Shown here in pieces: positions 31,181 through 39,387 of a stretch of 64,000 nt of DNA. Position 1 is the stretch's first letter. Each line of letters begins with the position of its first letter. The notes beneath the pieces are model-generated. The model had not been told where the DNA came from, ran no database searches, and worked only from the letters and a program-made list of their open reading frames with translations. The stretch comes from Pseudomonadota bacterium (GTDB taxonomy: Bacteria; Pseudomonadota; Gammaproteobacteria; Burkholderiales; Rhodocyclaceae). Location: assembly GCA_026399515.1 (NCBI GenBank), contig JAPLQT010000038.1, forward strand, positions 31,974 through 95,973. Reading direction: 5' to 3'. Position numbers and translations under genes: made by a program.

Positions 31181-33205
31181 CTAGTTCGCCTGGGGACGTA
31201 GGTCGTAGAGTTCCATGGTGTTTCTGCCGCGACTCGGCCGCCATAGCGCCGGATCGACGAGCTTGCCGTTGCTCTTGACCCACTCGGCGATGGGCTTGCC
31301 GGCGGCATCGGCGCCCATCCTGCGGCTGACGATGGGCAGATCGCCAAGCATTACAAAGCGAATCTTCCCTTCATTGGCCATGCGGGCGAGTTTGTCGACG
31401 CCGAGCGCGGGGTCGAGTCCGTGAAATCCGCCTCGCGCCATCACCGGCTCGCCCGTGGCGATGATGAGACTAGCGGCTAACTGCGTCGTCGATGTCGCCA
31501 GCAGAAAACGCTCGTCGCCGCGGTTCGCCTTGAGGAATTCGACCAGCGTGGACGTGTCGGTGAATAGCCCAAAGCGGCTTCGTCCGCCTGTTTCGGCTGT
31601 GCTGGAAGCGGCGATCAGGCGCTGTAGATCGGCAGACGGCAGCATCCCATAGCCCGGTGCCAGCACGGCACTCAATGACCACGCCAGGGGCAGCGCCAGC
31701 AACGCGGCGATGCCAAGCGCGAGAGCGCTCGCGGCAAGCATGCGTGCGGCCCGCCTGGCCATGCCGGTGACCGAGACGACGATCAGGATGGAGGCTGCCG
31801 CCAGGCTCCCGCCGACCGGCGCGATATGCAGCCAGCCCAGCCATTTTTCCGGCGGGTCGATGACGGTGTCGAGGGTCCAGCCCAGCGCGCCGGCTTGCAG
31901 GTACAACTGCCAGGCGGCGCCGAGCAGCAGTCCCAGGGGAAGCAGGACCGCAAACCTTTCCTGTTGGCGGTAGCGGCCCCACAGGCCGGCAATTCCTATG
32001 CCGGCCAGGGCTGCCAGCGCGGGCGCCAATGTGGCCATATAGTAGAAATGGATGATGCCGCCCATGGCGCTGTATACCGCGACATAGGAAACGCTCCAGA
32101 ACAGCCAGAACAGCATGGTCAGTTGCCGCAGCGCCGGCGGTTCGCGCCGGCGAATCTCGAAAGCGCCGCCGACCAGTGCCAGCAAGGCCAGCGGCAGCAG
32201 CCACTCGACCTGCGCACCCAACAGGCCGCCGGCCAGCCGCAGTGGCCCTGTCGGCGTTTGCACGAATTGGCGCGACAGCTCGCTGCGCATTCTGGATGCG
32301 GTTTCGGCGCGGCTGTTTGCAATCGTTCGAGGCTCCGTGCCGGGCGATAAAGGCGCCACCGATTCGTCTCTCGCGGGAATTTTCGCCTGGATCATGAAGC
32401 GGCCGAGGGCGTTGTGGCCGACCACCAGTTCCAGCATCGAGTTGTGCCGGCTGCTGCCGACGTAAGGCCGGTTTTCCGTTGGCGTCGCCTCGTAGGCGAG
32501 CACCCAGGGCAGGGCGCAGGCGGCCAGGACCAGGCTTGCCATCGCCAGGTCGAGCAGCCGTCGCCGCCAGTGCCGCGGCATGCCTATCAGGTAAATCAGG
32601 AAGAAGCCGGGCAGCACGACGAATGCCGCCAGCATCTTGACGTTGAAGGCCAGCCCGACCAGGGCCATGGACAGGAACAGCATGCGCCGATGGCCGGTCT
32701 CCGCCGCCTTCAGCAAGGCCCAGCTCGCCAGGAGCAGTGTCAATACCAGGCAGCTATCGGTGTTGTTAGTGCGGTTGACGGCGACCCATACCGGCGTTAT
32801 CGCCATGAACAAGGCCGCCAACAGGGCGGGCAGCGCGCTGAATTGGCGCCGCACCAAGCGGTATAGTACCCATACTGCGGCCACGCCCTCCAGCACCTGG
32901 GGCAGGAGAACACTCACGGGATGGAATCCGAACAGCTTGACGCTCAGGACCTGGAGCCAGAGCGCGACCGGAGGTTTGTCGACGGATATGAAACCTGCCG
33001 GATCGAAGGCGACGAAAAAGAAGTTGTGCCAACTCATGCTCATGCTGCGCACCGCGGCGGTGTAATACTCTGCCCCCCAGCCGCTGCGTTCCAGTTCCCA
33101 CCAGCGCAAAGCCAGGGCCAGCACCAGGATGGACAACAAGGCGAGCGGCTCCCACGGGCGCCTGCTCAAGCAAGCTGGGGCTACCGGGATGGGATGGCTA
33201 TCCAT
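31181..33205 (-). CDS. GT39-type membrane glycosyltransferase (ArnT/PMT-like)
   Basis: This polytopic enzyme transfers a sugar from a lipid-linked donor on the periplasmic face. From ATG 33205 it is 674 aa with about 10-12 helices. The first periplasmic loop holds the acidic residues typical of the family (the segment around FDPAGFISVDKPPVALWL). A soluble C-terminal region of about 150 residues closes the protein. No strong ribosome site is visible; the frame is open to 33325. The acceptor (lipid A, protein or other glycan) cannot be told. Confidence 0.85.
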   Translation of the reverse strand: MDSHPIPVAPACLSRRPWEPLALLSILVLALALRWWELERSGWGAEYYTAAVRSMSMSWHNFFFVAFDPAGFISVDKPPVALWLQVLSVKLFGFHPVSVLLPQVLEGVAAVWVLYRLVRRQFSALPALLAALFMAITPVWVAVNRTNNTDSCLVLTLLLASWALLKAAETGHRRMLFLSMALVGLAFNVKMLAAFVVLPGFFLIYLIGMPRHWRRRLLDLAMASLVLAACALPWVLAYEATPTENRPYVGSSRHNSMLELVVGHNALGRFMIQAKIPARDESVAPLSPGTEPRTIANSRAETASRMRSELSRQFVQTPTGPLRLAGGLLGAQVEWLLPLALLALVGGAFEIRRREPPALRQLTMLFWLFWSVSYVAVYSAMGGIIHFYYMATLAPALAALAGIGIAGLWGRYRQQERFAVLLPLGLLLGAAWQLYLQAGALGWTLDTVIDPPEKWLGWLHIAPVGGSLAAASILIVVSVTGMARRAARMLAASALALGIAALLALPLAWSLSAVLAPGYGMLPSADLQRLIAASSTAETGGRSRFGLFTDTSTLVEFLKANRGDERFLLATSTTQLAASLIIATGEPVMARGGFHGLDPALGVDKLARMANEGKIRFVMLGDLPIVSRRMGADAAGKPIAEWVKSNGKLVDPALWRPSRGRNTMELYDLRPQAN

Positions 33206-33491
33206 AGGCGGTTCGGCGGTGTCGGCAATCAAGGCAATCACTCGGGCGATCCTTGCAGGCGTCGAAAACGCGGGCAGACTCGATTCTATTCCAGTCCGTC
33301 TCCGGGTTCCGGCATGACCCGGCAAACGCCATAATCTGCACCGACCGTGAACTAATCCACATTCCTACAAAGACTTGTGGCCAAGGCCGGTAAAGTTTCC
33401 CCGGGGGATTGCCGTTAATCATGATGTATGGATACTCAGGCATGACAAACGCACGACTGAATCGAAACCTACTGTTGAAAGGGTCGAGGCC

Positions 33492-33695
33492 ATGGCAATC
33501 GAAACCAGAACCTCCATAAGCAAAACTCAGGTTGTTTTGCCTAAGCATGACGTCGAACCCGCCGGCTCCACCGGTCATTCCAAGCAGGACGGCCAGCGGG
33601 AGCAGGCGAAACAGCGGGAAAAAAGACCCGACTCGCACCCGATTTCGAACTATCGGGGCCAGATGACCGGAGTATTCATCGACGTCACGGTATAA
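33492..33695 (+). CDS. Possible small hydrophilic protein
   Basis: This encodes 67 residues starting MAIETRTSIS, unrecognised. A GAGG site lies close before the ATG, and an intrinsic-terminator-like hairpin follows at 33765-33796. Composition is polar with many Lys, Gln and Arg. An ORF on the opposite strand covers the same bases but looks less protein-like. Existence of the gene is uncertain. Confidence 0.35.
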   Translation: MAIETRTSISKTQVVLPKHDVEPAGSTGHSKQDGQREQAKQREKRPDSHPISNYRGQMTGVFIDVTV

Positions 33696-33764
33696 GTTCC
33701 TTCCGCCGCATCCGCGCCTCAAGTAACTAGCTCAGGCGCCACCGGCTCCGCCGCATGCCGTGTC

Positions 33765-33796
33765 GCGGTATGCGAGAAGATATCGCCTTGTTTTTT
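33765..33796 (+). terminator. Intrinsic terminator-like hairpin with T-run
   Basis: The stem GCGGTAT pairs with ATATCGC (one G-U pair) around an 8-base loop and is followed by CTTGTTTTTT. It would end transcription of the small plus-strand gene upstream. Confidence 0.45.
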
Positions 33797-33948
33797 GAGC
33801 GCGCTGACCTATATTCTGGGGAGCCTTGTGCGATTGCGCGCAAGCCTTCGCTCGTGCAGCGACCAGGGTTATCCATTCAGGAGAACCTCTCAATGTTTGA
33901 GTCCCTTTCCCCTCGTACGATTGCCGCGTATTGACCGGGAGTTGACAC

Positions 33949-34929
33949 ATGAAAGGTCAACTGGGCGATGCCGGTAACACCAATAGCCTCGTGCCGAAAT
34001 CCATCGGCACCGGCTTCGCCGCGATAGCGGCGGGTGGATGGCACACCATTGCGCTCAAGTCGGACGGCAGCCTGTGGGCGTGGGGCGAGAACTTGAACGG
34101 CCGGCTTGGCGACGGCACCACCACCGATAGCCACGTTCCCAAGTTGATCGGCACCGGCTACGCCAAGATCGCGGCGGGGAGGTATCACTCGGTCGCCCTC
34201 AAGTCCGACGGTAGTCTGTGGGCGTGGGGCTACAACGGGCAAGGTGAGTTGGGCGACGGCACCACCGTCGAAAGCCACGTGCCGAAGCTGATCGGCACCG
34301 GCTATTCCGTAATTACGGCGGGGGGCAATCACACTGTTGCCCTCAAGACCGACGGCAGTCTCTGGGCCTGGGGATATAACATTTATGGTCAGCTTTCCGA
34401 CGGTACCACCCGCAACAGTCACGTACCCGAGCGGATCGGCACCGGGTACACCGAGATCGCCGCGGGACTGGACCATACCGTGGCCCTCAAGTCCGATGGC
34501 AGCTTGTGGGCGTGGGGCAGCAACGAGGAAGGCCAACTCGGCGACGGGACGACCAACGATAGCCACGTCCCCAAGCTGATCCGAGCCGGCCCGACGGCGA
34601 TTGAGTACCCGGATGCACTTGCGCCCACGGCGCCCGGTAAACCCGCGACAGCGACGACATTGCCGCCAAGCGCGGCGAACGCCGACACGAAATCCGATAC
34701 CTTGTTCAACTGGATGGAAGTGAATTACGCCGGCATGTTCGCGCCGCCTGGTTCCAAGTCGATGAGCTTCGGCCCGTATTACTTGCGCTACTATTCCGCG
34801 ACCAACGCCTATCTGCTTATCATGCCGACGAACGGTCATCTATATTATCTGGGCCCGCTGTCGGCCAACACGCATATGGATCTTGGCGCTGTCCAGACCT
34901 GGTATGCAAATGCCGGCTGCGCCTCGTGA
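33949..34929 (+). CDS. RCC1-repeat protein with a C-terminal betaproteobacterial domain
   Basis: The 326-aa protein has four to five RCC1 propeller repeats of about 50 residues (consensus ALKSDGSLWAWGxNxxGQLGDGTT). A Pro/Thr/Ala linker and a C-terminal domain of about 75 residues follow (LFNWMEVNYAGMFAPPGSK, ending WYANAGCAS). I have seen that C-terminal domain in secreted proteins of betaproteobacteria. The start falls in mid-repeat (MKGQLGDAG) and there is no signal peptide, although GGGAG precedes it by 8 bases and a TGA is just upstream in frame. The gene may have lost its 5' part, so export is doubtful. Confidence 0.8.
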   Translation: MKGQLGDAGNTNSLVPKSIGTGFAAIAAGGWHTIALKSDGSLWAWGENLNGRLGDGTTTDSHVPKLIGTGYAKIAAGRYHSVALKSDGSLWAWGYNGQGELGDGTTVESHVPKLIGTGYSVITAGGNHTVALKTDGSLWAWGYNIYGQLSDGTTRNSHVPERIGTGYTEIAAGLDHTVALKSDGSLWAWGSNEEGQLGDGTTNDSHVPKLIRAGPTAIEYPDALAPTAPGKPATATTLPPSAANADTKSDTLFNWMEVNYAGMFAPPGSKSMSFGPYYLRYYSATNAYLLIMPTNGHLYYLGPLSANTHMDLGAVQTWYANAGCAS

Positions 34930-34986
34930 GACAGCGGTTTGCCAGGCTGTTCCGTCAGGTGTAGTCGAGTCGGCGGTCTGCCAGTG

Positions 34987-36285
34987 TCATCGCGTCAGCC
35001 GGTAGATCATGATGGCCGTCCTGATGCTGGCTTGTTCGATGGACTTCACATCCAGGTCTTCGTCCGGCGAATGTGCGCCGGTTCCCCTTGCGCCCATGCC
35101 GTCCAGGCTGTCCACATAGGGCGCCGCGAACTGCACGTCGCCGGCGCCACGCAAGCCCGGCGGCAGCGGGGCGATGGTGCCGAGTCCTGCAGCGGCGCTG
35201 GCCTTGGAATAAAGTTCGAGAACTTTCAGGTTGCCCGGTGTCGGCGACATCGGCGGATAGGTTTCGCGGAAACTGATTTCGGCGCTGGTGCCGGGAAGGT
35301 TCTTCGCCACGATTTCGCGCATGCGGGCATGGGCCTTATCGCGTTGCTCGACGCTGAGGTAACGCAAATCGCCTCTGACAAGCGTGGTGCGCGAGATCAC
35401 ATTGGTCTTGCCGAAGGCCGTGCCCCTGGTCGCCGCATCGTCGTAAGTGACTTCGGTGCCACCGAGGATGACGCCCGGGTTGAAGGTGAGGTCCGGTTCG
35501 ATGAGCTGCTCGCGGAAGCTGTTCAAGATGCGCGCGGTTTCATAAATGGCGCCGTAACCGTCCTCGCCGAATACGCCGGCGGAATGCCCCTGTTTTCCCT
35601 TGACCTCCAGCGCGAAACCGCCCGACGCACGCCGGCCGACGGTCCCGGTGTCGTTGCCGCTCTTGTCGCGTACCGTGCCTTCGAACGCCAGCGCCACATC
35701 GCTGCGTTTGGCCGCGGCGATCATGTCGGCGCGCGCAATCGACAGCGGCGAACCGGCGCGCTCCTCGTCTCCGCTGAGGACGACCGAGATCGTCGTATGC
35801 TCCAATGCGCCGACCGTCTGCAAGGCGCGCAAGGCTTCGATGATGATGACGTCGCCGCCTTTCATGTCGGATACTCCTTGCCCGCGTACCCTGTCGCCCT
35901 GGCGGTTCCATAGCTGCACCGGGCTGTTCTTCTCGAAGACCGTATCCAGATGTCCGATCAGCAGCAAACGTTTACCCTGGGTGCCTTCGCGCTCCGCCAC
36001 CAGGTGACCGGCGCGCTGCATGGCCGGGGGCATGTCCACCCACCGGGTCTTGAAGCCCAGCCGGTCGAATTCGGTGCGGAACAGACCACCGACTTCGCGC
36101 ACGCCTTCGTGGTTCATGGTGCCGCTGTTGATGTTGACGCTTTGCTCGAGCAGCTTGATCGCATCCTCCGAACGTGCCTTGACCGCCGCCACGATCTGCT
36201 GCTCGGTGGCGGACAATTGCGCCGCCGCCGGCACCGCGGCCAATCCCAGAAATACCGCTGCGCAAACGCGTCTTAGGTGATTCAT
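34987..36285 (-). CDS. Exported M20 family metallopeptidase (carboxypeptidase G2-like)
   Basis: This is a 432-aa zinc exopeptidase. The ATG at 36285 follows AGGAG and opens a signal peptide (MNHLRRVCAAVFLGLAAVPAAAQ), so it works in the periplasm. Zinc-ligand motifs are present: LIGHLDTVF, GVSDMKGG and LSGDEERAG. The HSAGV segment marks the dimerisation domain. The family removes C-terminal glutamate from folates or peptides; the exact substrate is unknown. It is convergent with the RCC1 gene. Confidence 0.92.
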   Translation of the reverse strand: MNHLRRVCAAVFLGLAAVPAAAQLSATEQQIVAAVKARSEDAIKLLEQSVNINSGTMNHEGVREVGGLFRTEFDRLGFKTRWVDMPPAMQRAGHLVAEREGTQGKRLLLIGHLDTVFEKNSPVQLWNRQGDRVRGQGVSDMKGGDVIIIEALRALQTVGALEHTTISVVLSGDEERAGSPLSIARADMIAAAKRSDVALAFEGTVRDKSGNDTGTVGRRASGGFALEVKGKQGHSAGVFGEDGYGAIYETARILNSFREQLIEPDLTFNPGVILGGTEVTYDDAATRGTAFGKTNVISRTTLVRGDLRYLSVEQRDKAHARMREIVAKNLPGTSAEISFRETYPPMSPTPGNLKVLELYSKASAAAGLGTIAPLPPGLRGAGDVQFAAPYVDSLDGMGARGTGAHSPDEDLDVKSIEQASIRTAIMIYRLTR

Positions 36286-36487
36286 CTTAGCTCCTGAAAT
36301 GGAATTGAAGTTCAACGCCAAAGCCGGGAGTATGCATGATGGATTCGATATCTGGCAATCGACGGACGCTCGATGTCGAATGCATCGATACCAGTCCTGG
36401 CGCATCCTGAATCAAGTATATTGCCGTGTACAATTCCCGACGGGTCTTCCGTCCTTGCCGTTGTCATGAATGTTTCAGGAGTACGAT

Positions 36488-37098
36488 ATGAACCTGTCCC
36501 GCATCGTTCCAGCCATTATTCTGGTGTCAACTTGCATGAACGCTATCGCCGCGGACCGCTTGCCGACAATTCCCCCGTCGAATTACACCGACGAGCAGCG
36601 CAAAGCGGCCGATGAATTTCTGGCCGCCCGTAAAGTGCCGGTGTTCGGGCCTTTCGAGCCGCTCATGCATAGTCCACCGGTGATGAATCAAGCTCGGGCC
36701 ATGGGTGACTACCTGCGGCGATAGGCAACATCCTGAGCGAGTTGGCGATCCTGATCACCGCGCGTGAATGGAGCCAGGACTACGAGTGGTACGTGCATTA
36801 CCCGATCGCCCTGAAGGCCGGAATCAAGCCGGAAATCGCCCTGGCCATCTTCGAAGGACGGCGTCCCAAGGGCATGAGCGACGACGAGGAAATCGTCTAT
36901 GACTTTTCCATGGAGTTGCACAAGAACAAGGCAGTATCCGATGCGACTTACGCACGCGCCGAGAAACGTTTCGGGCCCAAGGGAGTTGTCGATCTGACCG
37001 GAATCAATGCCTACTACACCCTGCTCGCCATGCAGATGAACGTGGCCAAGTATCGAATCCCCGCCGACGGCAAGAAGCTTCCGCGTTTGCCTGATTGA
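36488..37098 (+). pseudogene. Exported carboxymuconolactone decarboxylase-family protein, frameshifted
   Basis: AGGAG precedes ATG 36488, which opens a signal peptide (MNLSRIVPAIILVSTCMNAIAA) and the CMD-family N-terminus (RKVPVFGPFEPLMHSPPVM). After MGDYLRR the frame hits TAG at 36722-36724. The family sequence resumes in another frame as IGNILSELAILITAREWSQDYEW and runs intact to 37098. Homologues have a few extra residues at the join (GDYLRYK...IGN), so a small non-triplet deletion is likely. No slippery sequence for programmed frameshifting is seen. Confidence 0.82.
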
Positions 37099-37120
37099 AC
37101 CTGCGGCTATTCCCGGGGAT

Positions 37121-38026
37121 CTAGGAACCCGTCATATCGACCAGACGGCTGTCCGGGGCGCAGGATCGCCATTGCCCCAACATCGCCGGACGAGCGTCGC
37201 CCTCCGGAATCAGTCCGAAGGCCGTGCCGTCGGCCTCTTGAGAGGCGTGCAGGGCGACATCGCAATCGTAGAAAACCGGACCCTTCAGCCAGGCATCGAG
37301 GCGTTGCGGACCTTCCGCGTCGGGGGCCGGGAGGCGGGCCATGCACTGCCCAAGCACCAGTTGCGGATGGTGGAATGCCCGCCGAAAACCGAATAGCCGG
37401 GCATAGCTGTTCGACAGGTGTATGCCATTGTAGTCGCCGGTCAGGCGCCCGAATTGCCGCCCGACACCCGATAGCGTGTGCCATCGGGCAATCACCGAGT
37501 CGCCAATGTTCGGTGCGGGCGCCAGCGGCGACGTCGCGCTTGCCTGGCCGAAGCGGCCGCGATAATAAAAGGTGTTCAGGCTTTCCCAAAGCAGCCCTGT
37601 CTTCGAGTGCACCGTGGTGCGCAGGTCGACCTCCGCTCCCTTGTCGAGAATGCGCTGGTCGGCGACATGGGTATCCACGTCGAGCGCTTCGTTGCCTGAA
37701 ATCGGCCGGTGCTGCAACAGATGGTTTCGGATCTGCAATGCGCCCCAGATCGGGAGCGGAAAGGCCGGGCAGGTCAGGATCGCCATTTGCAGCGGAAAAC
37801 TGATCACGTGGGGATAGAGCATCGGCAAGCCTTCGGCGGCCTTGAGTCCGGTGAGTCCGAGGAAAGTCTTGAGTCCGCGCTGATCGATGGGCATCTCGTT
37901 CCAGATGGCGCGAACGGGAGGAAATCCGCCCGCGTTTCTGAGCCCCGGAGAAGGCTGCAAGGCGCGCAGCATGTAAGCCAGCGTGGAGGGACGTCGATTG
38001 AATTCCAGGACCAGTTTCGCAGACAT
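37121..38026 (-). CDS. MaoC-like hotdog-fold hydratase/dehydratase
   Basis: This is a 301-aa protein with two hotdog-like halves. The C-terminal half has a MaoC-type active-site stretch (FGRLTGDYNGIHLSNSYARLFGF), with Asp and His at the hydratase positions. AAGGAG precedes the ATG. It probably handles an acyl-CoA or acyl-ACP; no fatty-acid genes flank it. It is convergent with the broken CMD gene. Confidence 0.75.
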   Translation of the reverse strand: MSAKLVLEFNRRPSTLAYMLRALQPSPGLRNAGGFPPVRAIWNEMPIDQRGLKTFLGLTGLKAAEGLPMLYPHVISFPLQMAILTCPAFPLPIWGALQIRNHLLQHRPISGNEALDVDTHVADQRILDKGAEVDLRTTVHSKTGLLWESLNTFYYRGRFGQASATSPLAPAPNIGDSVIARWHTLSGVGRQFGRLTGDYNGIHLSNSYARLFGFRRAFHHPQLVLGQCMARLPAPDAEGPQRLDAWLKGPVFYDCDVALHASQEADGTAFGLIPEGDARPAMLGQWRSCAPDSRLVDMTGS

Positions 38027-38091
38027 GAGCGCTCCTTGAGTGGCAGTCGGCGCGATACAACGCCGCTTATTATCAACTGTTCATAGCTTGA

Positions 38092-39387
38092 TTAAAAGGC
38101 GTGTGCCCGCTTGAATTGTTGCCTGGCGAGCATTTCGTCGACGGAGGCGCCATAGCCGACATATAGCGCAGTACCGGAAGGCAGCGCGCGTGCATCGAAG
38201 TCCCGCAGGATGTCGAAGTTGACGGCTCCGGGTGCAGCCAAGGTCAATAATGGACCGACGGCGGCGGACCAGCCTTGGGCGGTCCTGAAATAAATCGCTG
38301 TGCCTAAAAGGGCGGCTACATAGATTTGTTGGGCGCCAATCGCAGTGGTCTGAATATTGCCGCGCGCCGAATAGGCAGCCAGCGTGCCGCTTTCCACTGT
38401 GTCGATACGATTGCCGCTGATCGTTCCCGCTGTGCCGGCGGTGAAGTTCAACTGGCGCACCAGATCATGGGTCCTGGCGGATTGGCCGCCGATGTTGTGC
38501 GCAAGGTCGATTGCATAGCGCGGCAGGGTGGATTTGACCCAGACCTCAAGCGCATTGTCTCCGGGCGCCGGGATGAAGGTCTTGATGTTGCGTGCGTAGC
38601 TGCCGTCCAGATAGGCATTGGAATAGTCGATGCCGACGGCGCTGTAGTTGAACAGTCGCAAGGCATGGGCGCCCGTCCCGTCCTGTTCGACGATGGCGGC
38701 GATCTCCAGTTTCGCGGCCGCCCCCTTCGAATCGGCCGGGAGAGAATTGCCATAACCGGGGTCGGTCCGAATGCCCTTGCCGCCATACAGATTCGCGCAA
38801 GTAGTGATGTCGTCGCCATAAAGCTCGTAGGGCGCGAGGGCGGGCATCGCGTTGTAGGGATTGGCATACATGATCGAGTAAGGATCGTCGCTGTGGTCCA
38901 ATCCGAGCAGGTGGCCGATTTCGTGGACCAGCACATTCGGGTTGTATTGGATGGCGGCGCCGATGCTGGTGCTGATGCGTATCTTGCCGCTGGTGAAATA
39001 GGTGTAATTGCTCGCCGAGTCCTCGCTGTCCGGCGCCGCGTCGGCTGCCTGAGGATAGGGCAGGGCGGCATAGCCCATCACGACTTCGCTCCTGGCGCTG
39101 GTCTGGTCCAGTGTGGTGGTCGTGGATCCGGAATATTCAGCGCTGATGTTGCACACTGCGGACCATGCATCGAAGGCGCGTTGCACAGTTGCCAGGATTG
39201 CCGCTTCGTCGGCGCCGGGCGCGATGCCAGCAGGGTTGTAGCGCCAGGAAATTCTTCCGTCACGCCATTTTCCGGGGGACATGAAATACACGCCCGAATA
39301 AGCTTCGATGGGCGCCAGCAATGCCGCCAGGAAGAAAATCAGGCAGACCAGCTTGCGCGGAGGCAAGCCCGATCCTGCCTTGGGCAT
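38092..39387 (-). CDS. Exported matrixin-type (M10-like) zinc metalloprotease
   Basis: The 431-aa protein begins with a signal peptide (RKLVCLIFFLAALLAPIEA). A compact metzincin domain holds the zinc motif HEIGHLLGLDH (H155, E156, H159, H165) and the Met-turn SIMY (M173). The remaining 250 residues look like beta-rich C-terminal domains of unknown role. The ATG overlaps the stop of the upstream RCC1 gene (TAATG), so translation is coupled. The frame is open to 39750, but that part overlaps the RCC1 gene and is not coding. Target proteins are unknown. Confidence 0.88.
   Translation of the reverse strand: MPKAGSGLPPRKLVCLIFFLAALLAPIEAYSGVYFMSPGKWRDGRISWRYNPAGIAPGADEAAILATVQRAFDAWSAVCNISAEYSGSTTTTLDQTSARSEVVMGYAALPYPQAADAAPDSEDSASNYTYFTSGKIRISTSIGAAIQYNPNVLVHEIGHLLGLDHSDDPYSIMYANPYNAMPALAPYELYGDDITTCANLYGGKGIRTDPGYGNSLPADSKGAAAKLEIAAIVEQDGTGAHALRLFNYSAVGIDYSNAYLDGSYARNIKTFIPAPGDNALEVWVKSTLPRYAIDLAHNIGGQSARTHDLVRQLNFTAGTAGTISGNRIDTVESGTLAAYSARGNIQTTAIGAQQIYVAALLGTAIYFRTAQGWSAAVGPLLTLAAPGAVNFDILRDFDARALPSGTALYVGYGASVDEMLARQQFKRAHAF

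Noticed and set aside
33877-34839. Minus-strand ORF of 320 codons with apparent repeats
   Set aside because: Its repeats mirror the RCC1 repeats on the other strand, which match a known family.
36715-36730. Programmed frameshift in the CMD-family gene
   Set aside because: No slippery heptamer or stimulatory structure is seen and residues appear to be missing at the join.
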